A stretch of DNA of 46,556 nucleotides from an uncultured Bacilli bacterium (GTDB lineage: Bacteria; Bacillota_I; Bacilli_A; RF39; UBA660). Where the stretch lies: assembly GCA_934190785.1 (NCBI GenBank), contig CAKPTA010000006.1, positions 1-46,556 on the forward strand, given 5' to 3'. Under the pieces are notes generated by a model. That model saw nothing but the letters and a program-made list of their open reading frames with translations. It did not search any database and was not told where the DNA came from. Position 1 is the stretch's first letter. Each line of letters begins with the position of its first letter. The translations under genes were made by a program, and so were the position numbers. Of the stretch, positions 1 to 6,487 are shown piece by piece.

Positions 1-81
1 TGGTGTTGTTATGAGTGCTAGTATTCCTAATATTACTATTACTGCAAGTAATTCTACTAGTGTAAATCCCTTTTTTTTCAT
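1..81 (-). CDS. Type IV pilin-like protein, 5' end only (partial)
   Basis: The minus strand from 81 to the window edge encodes 27 residues with no stop. They start MKKKGFTLVELLAVIVIL, a class III prepilin leader: a short basic segment, the G|F cleavage site after Gly5, Glu at mature position 5, then the hydrophobic helix. The prepilin peptidase PilD/ComC would cut and N-methylate at this site, and the protein would enter a pilus or pseudopilus. The ribosome binding site AGAGGTG sits about 10 bases upstream. Residues and upstream DNA closely match the full-length pilin gene at 45489-46517, so the two are paralogues. The rest of the protein lies outside the window, so its adhesive or structural domain is unknown. 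Confidence 0.88.
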   Translation of the reverse strand, partial: MKKKGFTLVELLAVIVILGILALITTP

Positions 82-109
82 AAAAAAATACACCTCTATT
101 CTAATGGGT

Positions 110-138
110 ATTCTATCATACCCCCCCCCCACTGTCAA
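110..138 (-). promoter_or_regulatory. Pilin promoter with a G10 spacer (candidate phase-variable promoter)
   Basis: On the minus strand TTGACA (138-133) and TAGAAT (115-110) are separated by exactly 17 bases, the optimum for a sigma-A promoter. Ten consecutive G (130-121) lie inside this spacer. An alternative -10, TATGAT at 120-115, would leave only 12 bases and is unlikely. The ATG follows 29 bases after the -10. Slippage in the G run would change the spacer length and so promoter strength. Confidence 0.75.
121..130. repeat. Homopolymeric C10/G10 tract
   Basis: Ten C on the plus strand (G10 on the coding strand of the pilin gene). I saw no other G/C run of this length in this AT-rich window. 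Runs of this kind are hypermutable by slipped-strand mispairing. The tract length in the assembly may represent only one state of a mixed population. Confidence 0.9.
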
Positions 139-307
139 GTAGACATAGGGGCAATTTCATTTTGATTTGCTTATGTTTTAATTATAATATTATAGTAAAT
201 TGTGTATATATATTATATATAATGTATGTTTCAAACACTATAATTATATAGAGAACAAATTAGTCTCAGTTATTCAAAAATATTATGTATCAAATTTCTA
301 AATTTTA

Positions 308-337
308 ATCAAAAAGCCTACATAAAATGTAAGCTTT
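308..337 (-). terminator. Rho-independent terminator of dinB
   Basis: An 11-bp stem (313-323 with 327-337, one G-U pair) and a three-base loop are followed on the minus strand by a short U run. It starts a few bases after the dinB stop. The stretch 139-307, between this hairpin and the pilin promoter, is AT-rich and I see no gene in it. Confidence 0.8.
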
Positions 338-342
338 CTAGG

Positions 343-1545
343 TTATTTAAATTCAATTTTTGAATCACTTTTTACTCCCTTTTGAATTGTATTAACCCCA
401 TACTTGTTTTGAATTTCATCAATAAGTGAATCAATTTTCTCATCATGACTTCTTTCTTTTACATTTTCAAAAAGTGAAGTTTGATATGTAACATTTGTTT
501 TTAATCCATCTAGTCTAAGTCCTATCAAACGTATTCCTACATCTAAATACATTTCATCCAAAATTTCTTTTGCTACATCAAATATTTCTTTTGTTATATT
601 AGTAGCATTTGTTATTTTCTTTTGATGTTGTTTTCTTCTAAAAGTCACATCTTTTAAAACAACCACAACTACACTAGCATACTTCTTTTCCTTTCGTAAT
701 CTAAGGGAAACCTGTTTTGATAAAATATCTAAATATTTATATATTTCTTCTTTATTTATAACATCATGATCAAGTGTTATTTCATTACTAATACTACTTG
801 GGCTTTGAACAGTACTAATAACTGGTGAATTATCTATACCTTTTGCCCATAAAATCATATTACTTGCTTGATTTTTAAAATATTTATATAAAAAATTAGG
901 GTCAGCATGTGCTAAATCAGCTATAGTATTAATATTTAATTTTTGTAATTTCTCTGTTGTTTTTTTACCAATTCCAAATAAATCACCTATAAAAAGTGGA
1001 TACATCTTCTCTTCTATCTCATTCATAAATAAAGTATGAACTTTATTAGGCTTTAAAAAATCGGATGCCATTTTAGCACACAATTTGTTATTAGCAATAC
1101 CAATATTTACTGTAAAACCTAATTTATCATAAATATCATCTTTAAGTTGATGTGCAAAAAGAATAGGATCACCATAAAGATTCTTTACAGAACTATAATC
1201 AAGGTAGCATTCGTCAATAGAAGCAATCTCTATATCTGGTGTATATGTTTTTAAATATTCAAACAGGGAATTTGATTTTTGTTTATACATTTTATAATCA
1301 GGTTTATATACTCTAAGTGCTCTACATTTTTTACGAGCTGAATACAAAGTTTCAGCTGTTTTAATACCCATTTTTTTTGCTTTCATACTTTTGGCAAGAA
1401 CAATACCATGTCTAGCTTCCTCGTCTCCTCCTATAACGGCATAACTATCTCTTATATCATATTTAAACCCAGCCTCAAGTAAAGAAACTGCTGTCCATGA
1501 CAAAAAAGCATTATTAACATCAATATGCATAATAATTCTATCCAC
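343..1545 (-). CDS. dinB: Y-family DNA polymerase (DNA polymerase IV, DinB/UmuC type)
   Basis: Error-prone translesion polymerase that extends damaged or misaligned primers. The N-terminus has the first catalytic Asp in HIDVNNAFLSW, and the palm motif SIDECYLDYSS supplies the other acidic residues. A helix-hairpin-helix region (LFGIGKKTTEKL) and the little-finger domain follow. QTSLFE near residue 355 fits a beta-clamp binding motif, about 40 residues before the C-terminus. The Asn-Asn after the catalytic Asp, instead of Met-Asp, is typical of a Firmicutes subgroup. I chose the GTG at 1545 (MDRIIMHID) because GGTGAT lies just upstream; a GTG four codons earlier is also open. An extended -10 (TGTTATAAT, 1570-1562) precedes it. 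It is transcribed divergently from the Spo0A-like gene. Confidence 0.93.
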   Translation of the reverse strand: MDRIIMHIDVNNAFLSWTAVSLLEAGFKYDIRDSYAVIGGDEEARHGIVLAKSMKAKKMGIKTAETLYSARKKCRALRVYKPDYKMYKQKSNSLFEYLKTYTPDIEIASIDECYLDYSSVKNLYGDPILFAHQLKDDIYDKLGFTVNIGIANNKLCAKMASDFLKPNKVHTLFMNEIEEKMYPLFIGDLFGIGKKTTEKLQKLNINTIADLAHADPNFLYKYFKNQASNMILWAKGIDNSPVISTVQSPSSISNEITLDHDVINKEEIYKYLDILSKQVSLRLRKEKKYASVVVVVLKDVTFRRKQHQKKITNATNITKEIFDVAKEILDEMYLDVGIRLIGLRLDGLKTNVTYQTSLFENVKERSHDEKIDSLIDEIQNKYGVNTIQKGVKSDSKIEFK

Positions 1546-1561
1546 GATATCACCCACAATT

Positions 1562-1570
1562 ATTATAACA
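1562..1570 (-). promoter_or_regulatory. Extended -10 promoter of dinB
   Basis: TGTTATAAT on the minus strand, 17 bases upstream of the chosen GTG. The -35 candidate TGACTT (1590-1585) is weak. I see no clear LexA-type SOS box in the divergent interval. Confidence 0.55.
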
Positions 1571-1616
1571 ACTTTTTACCATTTAAGTCATTAAAAATAC
1601 CATTTATACACATAAA

Positions 1617-1630
1617 TATAATTTGTCGAA
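1617..1630 (+). promoter_or_regulatory. -10 element and 0A box (Spo0A-binding site) before the Spo0A-like gene
   Basis: TATAAT at 1617-1622 is followed almost at once by TGTCGAA at 1624-1630, an exact match to the Bacillus 0A box (TGTCGAA). The box lies 38 bases before the ATG of a gene encoding a Spo0A DNA-binding domain. Its place just downstream of the -10 suggests autorepression. No convincing -35 is visible. Confidence 0.6.
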
Positions 1631-1668
1631 TTTTGTATGTATTATTAACTATGCAGAAAGGAGAACAT

Positions 1669-2127
1669 ATGAATCAATATTCAAAACTATTATTGTATTT
1701 AGAAAGCTTATCAGATGAAGAATTAAATAATTTTCTTGCTTTAAAAGATTTAGAAAATAAAAATGAAAACTTAAGCATTGAGGATTTATTATTAAATCTT
1801 AAACATAATCCTGCTAACTTAGGATTTAATTACATGGTAAAAGCTATAGAAGTATGTCTTGAAAATGAGGATGCCTTAAAATCTATAACAAAGATTTTAT
1901 ATCCAACAATAGCTAGAAAAACCAATTCTACTGCAAGCAGAGTTGAAAGATCTATTAGACATACGATTGAAACTAGCTGGGATAAAATAAGTAGTAAGCA
2001 AAGAGAAGAAATATTCTTTAATCAAAGTGAGAAACCATCTAATTCAGAATACATTGCTTATCTATATAAATATATTAATGGATTAAAAAAACAACAAACT
2101 TACCAAGCACAAAAAGTGTTACGATAA
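1669..2127 (+). CDS. Stand-alone Spo0A C-terminal-type DNA-binding protein
   Basis: A 152-residue protein whose residues 51-140 closely resemble the effector domain of Spo0A, the sporulation master regulator. The match includes SITKILYPTIARK, the recognition helix STASRVERSIRHTIE, and KPSNSEYIAYL near the end (Spo0A has KPTNSEFIA). There is no receiver domain: the first 50 residues are a short, mainly helical segment without the Asp pocket. The protein would therefore bind 0A boxes without phosphorelay control, or be controlled by an unknown N-terminal interaction. The start is set by AAAGGAG 6 bases before ATG 1669; the reading frame is open upstream but has no ribosome site there. A 0A box in its own promoter suggests autoregulation. 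Its targets are unknown. Confidence 0.87.
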   Translation: MNQYSKLLLYLESLSDEELNNFLALKDLENKNENLSIEDLLLNLKHNPANLGFNYMVKAIEVCLENEDALKSITKILYPTIARKTNSTASRVERSIRHTIETSWDKISSKQREEIFFNQSEKPSNSEYIAYLYKYINGLKKQQTYQAQKVLR

Positions 2128-2142
2128 GCTGTTGTTTTTTTT
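2085..2142. terminator. Bidirectional terminator between the Spo0A-like gene and dnaE
   Basis: A long imperfect hairpin has outer arms AAAAAACAACA (2085-2096 region) and TGTTGTTTTTT (2130-2140), with inner arms CTTA/TAAG and CAC/GTG. A U run follows on either strand. It overlaps the 3' end of the Spo0A-like gene and abuts the dnaE stop, serving both convergent genes. Confidence 0.75.
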
Positions 2143-5065
2143 AATCTAAAACTTGTAATTTATCAATAATAAGTTGATATTTATCAAATCTTTTTTCTAC
2201 TTTAGCTGTCAATAAAACAACAATTTTTTCAGATAATACATTCTTATATTTTTCATAAACTCTTGGAAACATTATAGCATCTATTTTAGATAATTCATCA
2301 CTACATGTTAAAAAACACATCATTTCATTTTTTTTAGTAGCGTTTTCTCTTAAGCGATCAATATACGCAATTGTAGTTATTGTTTTATCAAAATAAATAT
2401 CAACATCTTTTATGCTTATAGCACTTTGATATTTATTTTTATATTCTGTTACTGGATGATTACTCAAGTAAAAGCCAAAAACTTCAAGTTCATGTTTCAT
2501 AAGTTCCATATTAGAGTATTCATCACAAATAACAAGTTCTGGTTCTAACATTAATGTATCATCTAAATCATGCGCTATTTCACCATAATTGATAATAACA
2601 TCAATATTAGAAATTAATGTTTTTTTATTAAATCCAAAATCATCAAAACAAGAAGCATTAATAAGATTTATAAGTACATTACGGTTTAATTTCTGATTAT
2701 AAACTCTAACAATAAAGTCATAAATAGATTTATAAATACCATTTTTTCTCTCTTCAATAATTATATTTGAAATATTTTCTCCAACACCCTTTATACTAGC
2801 AAGAGGATATAAAATCCCATCTTCATAAAATGTATAAGATAAACCACTTTTATTTATATTTGGAGGAAATATTTTAACATGATTAGCTTTACATTCATAA
2901 ATATATTTTTTAGTATTTGCTGATGATACACTTGATGATGTTAACATAGCACTCATAAAATACTTAGGATAATGAGCTTTAAGATAAGCCATCTTATATG
3001 ATATAACAGCATAAGCAACAGAATGCGATCTATTAAACCCATATGCAGCAAATTTAAGGATTAACCCATAAACTTTTTCAATTAAATCAGAGCTATAACC
3101 TTTAGCTAGTGCACGAGCTTTAAAACGCTCCTTTTCTTTTACTAAAATATCTTCATTCTTTTTACTCATAGCTCTCCTTAGAATATCAGCTTCACCTAAA
3201 CTATAATCGGCAAGAGTATGAGCTACCTGCATTATTTGTTCCTGATAGATTAATATACCATATGTAGGTTTTAAAATAGCTTCTAAACTAGGATCTAGAT
3301 AATCAATTTTTTCTAATCCATTTTTTCTTCTTATGTAAGCATCTATATTCCCCATTGGTCCTGGACGATATAGAGCTAATGCCGCAAATATATCTTCAAA
3401 AGTATCTGGTTTTAATTTTCTTAAAAAATTCATCATTCCAGATGATTCAAATTGAAATATACCAGTAGTATTCGCACACTTAAAAATATCTAAAGTTTGT
3501 TTATCAGAAAAAGGAATATCATTAAACGATAAATTAATCCCATCATTATTAATTTCTTTAATTATTCTAGAAATTGTTCCTAGGGTTGTTATCGATAAAA
3601 AATCCATTTTAAGAAGTCCAAGTTCTTCTAGATAACTCATTGAATATCCTGTAAGATACATATCACCATGTTTATATAGTGGAATTACCTCATCAATATC
3701 AACAGAGGACATAACTACTCCAGCTGCATGAATAGAAGTATGTCTTTTTATTCCTTCTAATTTAATACTAACCTTATAAAGCTCTTGCAAGCTAGTATCT
3801 TCTTCAAGTAATAATTTAATTTTTAAGTTCTTTTTATAATTATCTATAAGTGACGCTCTAGCATCAACTTGCTTAGATAATGCATCTATTTTATCAAGAC
3901 TAATATTCATACATCTTCCAATATCACGAATAACTTGTTTTGAACCCAATGTTCCAAACGTAATAATTTCTACAACTTTTTTTATTCCATATTTAAGAGT
4001 ACAATATGAGACTACTAAATCTCTTTTTGTATCTTCAAAATCTATATCAATATCAGGCATTGTAATACGTTCAGGATTAAGGAATCTCTCAAATAATAAA
4101 TTATATTTTAAAGGATCTATTTCTGTTATAAAAAGGCAATATGAAACAAGTGACCCCGCAGCACTTCCCCTACCAGGACCTACTAAAATATCATTTTCTT
4201 TTGCATATTTAACATAATCCCATACAACTAAGAAATAATTACAAAAATCCATTTTTTTAATAACTTCAAGTTCATAATTTAATCTTGTTATATACTTTTC
4301 TTGAACTTTATCACCAAAGCGCTTTTTCAAACCAACCTTACACAAATGACGTAAATATGAATAACTATCATAATTAGGTGGACAAGGATATTTAGGAAGT
4401 AAATCATCTCTTTTACTTATCGTAACAGATATACTATCACATATTTCATCTATACAATTAATCTCATAAGAGCTATCTAGAACAAAATGATGAACACCAT
4501 TAATTTCTTCTATATCCTTAATATTTTTACCCATTTCTATTGCTTTTAAATATGGATAATATTTTTTATCAAATTCATTTAAGTACAATACTTCATTCAT
4601 ATAAACAATATTTTTTAAATTATGTTTAAGGTAAACTTCATATTGAGTGTTATTTTCATATCCTAAATATAATGAATCGTAAATAGATAATAGACTTTTA
4701 TATAATTGTCTTGATTTATACGGTATAATACAAATAACATTATTTGAATATTTTTCTAGTGTGGACTTTGTCACTTCTTCACTTGAACTAATTGTTGATA
4801 TTTTAATCAAATTCTTATATCCTAAATAATCTTTACAATAAATTACAATTGGAAGAGAATTAACCATAACTTCTAACCCTATAATAGGCTTAATATTATT
4901 ATCTATACATGCTTTATAAAATTCCATTACTCCAAACATATTATTATCGGCAATAGATAACGTTTTTAAATTGTTTGATTTAGCAAACTCAATTAAAGAC
5001 GGTATACGAATCATACTATTTAATAATGAATTATCTGTTTTTACATAAAGTGAACCATATTTCAT
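2141..5065 (-). CDS. dnaE: DNA polymerase III alpha subunit, DnaE type
   Basis: C-family replicative polymerase. In Bacilli that also have PolC, DnaE extends RNA primers before hand-off to PolC. Order: PHP domain (about 1-210), palm with PGRGSAAGSLVSYC and the catalytic PDIDIDF, fingers with the RHTSIHAAGVV loop, tandem helix-hairpin-helix (SIKGVGENI) and a C-terminal OB-like segment. At 974 residues it is shorter than Bacillus subtilis DnaE (about 1115). The PHP metal ligands are lost: where active proteins have HxH and TDH, it has YVKTDNS and IADNN, so PHP proofreading is unlikely. The start at 5065 follows AGGAGG by 7 bases; an upstream ATG at 5128 lacks such a site. A weak promoter (TTTAAA, 17 bases, TAAAAT at 5093-5088) lies just upstream. 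Confidence 0.95.
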   Translation of the reverse strand: MKYGSLYVKTDNSLLNSMIRIPSLIEFAKSNNLKTLSIADNNMFGVMEFYKACIDNNIKPIIGLEVMVNSLPIVIYCKDYLGYKNLIKISTISSSEEVTKSTLEKYSNNVICIIPYKSRQLYKSLLSIYDSLYLGYENNTQYEVYLKHNLKNIVYMNEVLYLNEFDKKYYPYLKAIEMGKNIKDIEEINGVHHFVLDSSYEINCIDEICDSISVTISKRDDLLPKYPCPPNYDSYSYLRHLCKVGLKKRFGDKVQEKYITRLNYELEVIKKMDFCNYFLVVWDYVKYAKENDILVGPGRGSAAGSLVSYCLFITEIDPLKYNLLFERFLNPERITMPDIDIDFEDTKRDLVVSYCTLKYGIKKVVEIITFGTLGSKQVIRDIGRCMNISLDKIDALSKQVDARASLIDNYKKNLKIKLLLEEDTSLQELYKVSIKLEGIKRHTSIHAAGVVMSSVDIDEVIPLYKHGDMYLTGYSMSYLEELGLLKMDFLSITTLGTISRIIKEINNDGINLSFNDIPFSDKQTLDIFKCANTTGIFQFESSGMMNFLRKLKPDTFEDIFAALALYRPGPMGNIDAYIRRKNGLEKIDYLDPSLEAILKPTYGILIYQEQIMQVAHTLADYSLGEADILRRAMSKKNEDILVKEKERFKARALAKGYSSDLIEKVYGLILKFAAYGFNRSHSVAYAVISYKMAYLKAHYPKYFMSAMLTSSSVSSANTKKYIYECKANHVKIFPPNINKSGLSYTFYEDGILYPLASIKGVGENISNIIIEERKNGIYKSIYDFIVRVYNQKLNRNVLINLINASCFDDFGFNKKTLISNIDVIINYGEIAHDLDDTLMLEPELVICDEYSNMELMKHELEVFGFYLSNHPVTEYKNKYQSAISIKDVDIYFDKTITTIAYIDRLRENATKKNEMMCFLTCSDELSKIDAIMFPRVYEKYKNVLSEKIVVLLTAKVEKRFDKYQLIIDKLQVLD

Positions 5066-5134
5066 CTGTATACCTCCTAACAAACTCATTTTACTATATT
5101 TTAAGCATTTTTTAAATAATTTCCGCATAAATAT

Positions 5135-5163
5135 TTGACTTTATCATAATATTATGATAAAGT
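5135..5163 (+). promoter_or_regulatory. rpmB promoter overlapped by a 26-bp perfect palindrome
   Basis: TTGACT (5135-5140) and TAAAGT (5158-5163) have a 17-base spacer. A perfect palindrome of two 13-base arms (ACTTTATCATAAT and its complement) runs 5138-5163, filling the spacer and touching both elements. It would lie upstream of the transcript start, so it reads as an operator rather than an RNA hairpin. It resembles Fur-family boxes in AT-rich genomes, but no regulator can be assigned. Confidence 0.6.
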
Positions 5164-5198
5164 TATAAGGCGTAGGACGAACATTAAGGAGGATGTAT

Positions 5199-5408
5199 AT
5201 GGCAAATAAATTAACAAGTAAAAAACCATTATTTGGAAATAGAAGATCTCATTCACTTAGAGCTACTAGACATGCACAAAAACCAAATTTACAACAAATT
5301 CGTCTAGAAGATGGTACTAAAGTTGTTATGAGTGCAAGAGAACTTAGAACATTAAGAAAAGTATCAAGTAAAAAGAATGCTGCTGAAGTTACAGAAATAG
5401 CTGCTTAA
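5199..5408 (+). CDS. rpmB: 50S ribosomal protein bL28
   Basis: A 69-residue basic protein with the bL28 signature: GNRRSHS near the N-terminus, then RATRHAQKPNLQ, a VVMSARELRTLRK strand-helix, and an Ala-rich tail. It is a component of the large ribosomal subunit. It contains no cysteine, so it is the zinc-independent form. ATG 5199 is preceded by AAGGAGG with a 6-base gap; the ATG at 5193 directly abuts the ribosome site and is less likely. It is transcribed alone, between an operator-like palindrome and a strong terminator. Confidence 0.93.
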   Translation: MANKLTSKKPLFGNRRSHSLRATRHAQKPNLQQIRLEDGTKVVMSARELRTLRKVSSKKNAAEVTEIAA

Positions 5409-5432
5409 GGATATAGAAATATATCCTTTTTT
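5407..5432 (+). terminator. Terminator of rpmB
   Basis: A 9-bp stem (AAGGATATA/TATATCCTT) with a GAAA loop starts at the stop codon and is followed by six T. Confidence 0.9.
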
Positions 5433-5448
5433 GTTGCTTATTTATAGC

Positions 5449-5475
5449 AAAAAGTCTCTAATATAGAGACTTTTT
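5449..5475. terminator. Bidirectional terminator between rpmB and yihY
   Basis: A perfect 12-bp stem (5449-5460 with 5464-5475) and a three-base loop, with T runs on both sides. It backs up the rpmB terminator and probably ends yihY transcripts from the other strand. Between it and the yihY stop (5476-5622) I see only AT-rich sequence and a weak GAATATATG/CATATATTC hairpin. Confidence 0.8.
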
Positions 5476-5622
5476 TTGAGAATATGAAAGAAGATTATTA
5501 CCAATAATATAATACTTGTTAGTTCACAGTAAAACTACCCCATGTACTAAAAAAGTAGTCTGCCGAATATATGCGGTAATAAAACATATATTCATTAATT
5601 AATATTTAACAATTTAATTTTT

Positions 5623-6444
5623 TTATTCTTTTTTATCATCTATTTTATAATAACTTGTATTTATAGCAATTCCAATTACAAAAATATAAGAAATTAAGTA
5701 AAGCCAAATCATCAAAATTGCAATATTAGAAATATTACCATAAAATCTATCATAGTTAGCTAAATTATTTGCATAAAAAGAATAAATAGCTGTTGATAAA
5801 ATCCAACCTACAGTTGTAAATAAAGAACCAAGATTTACATATTTACTTGATATTTTCATATCTGGTGCCATTGTATATAAAGCTTTTATCATAATAAATA
5901 TTAAAACAAACGCAATTGGCCACTTAAACCATACAAATATATCATATACGCTAGAAGCAATATTAGAAAGAATTTGTAATTCTAAGATAAAACTCACAAT
6001 AATATTTCCAAACGCTAATACTACTAAAGCAAAAACAAATAAAAGCATTAAAATAATAGTAAGGAAAAATGCTTTAATTCGCCTAACAATATAATTAGCA
6101 TCATCTATTTTATATAAGGCATTTGAAGCAAGTATAATAGCGTGAGCACCATTAGATGCTACTATAAAACCTAATATAAGAAATAATATAATATTTGTTC
6201 CACTTGTTGTTTCATTGAAAAATGGATGTAAAAATTCTACTACTGCTGTTGGAAGAAAATTTTCAAAAGTAGATATAAATTCTAATATAGAAATTGAAAA
6301 TTTTGAACACAAAATTCCAACTAAAGTAATAATTGGTACAAGTGATAACATCAGAAAAAATGCTAAATTACCAGGTAATATTCTAATCTCAGGTTTTGTT
6401 GCAATGTGATAAAATTCTTTTACATATTCTTTTAATTTATTCAT
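5623..6444 (-). CDS. YihY/virulence factor BrkB family membrane protein
   Basis: A 273-residue integral membrane protein with about six hydrophobic helices. The family hallmarks are present: LPGNLAFFLMLSLVPI at the first helix, NGAHAIILASNALYKI in the middle, and YGNISNIAILMIWLY near the end. It is one of the UPF0761/BrkB proteins, once mis-called ribonuclease BN; their function is unsettled. ATG 6444 is used because AAGGTGG lies 5 bases upstream; an upstream in-frame start has no such site. The preceding gene ends 43 bases away behind a stem-loop, so expression probably comes partly from read-through. Confidence 0.88.
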   Translation of the reverse strand: MNKLKEYVKEFYHIATKPEIRILPGNLAFFLMLSLVPIITLVGILCSKFSISILEFISTFENFLPTAVVEFLHPFFNETTSGTNIILFLILGFIVASNGAHAIILASNALYKIDDANYIVRRIKAFFLTIILMLLFVFALVVLAFGNIIVSFILELQILSNIASSVYDIFVWFKWPIAFVLIFIMIKALYTMAPDMKISSKYVNLGSLFTTVGWILSTAIYSFYANNLANYDRFYGNISNIAILMIWLYLISYIFVIGIAINTSYYKIDDKKE

Positions 6445-6457
6445 ATAACCACCTTTT

Positions 6458-6483
6458 AAAAGAAACAAAGTCTCCTTTGTTTC
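6458..6483 (-). terminator. Stem-loop after the GGDEF-like gene (weak terminator or attenuator)
   Basis: GAAACAAAG and CTTTGTTTC (6475-6483 and 6462-6470) form a 9-bp stem with a four-base loop. Only four T follow on the minus strand before the yihY ribosome site. Partial termination that lowers yihY expression is the likeliest role. Confidence 0.65.
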
Positions 6484-6487
6484 CTTT

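Noticed and set aside
1525..1668. N-terminal extension of the Spo0A-like protein
   Set aside because: The frame is open upstream, but it overlaps the dinB start and promoter and has no ribosome site. The AAAGGAG before ATG 1669 decides the start.
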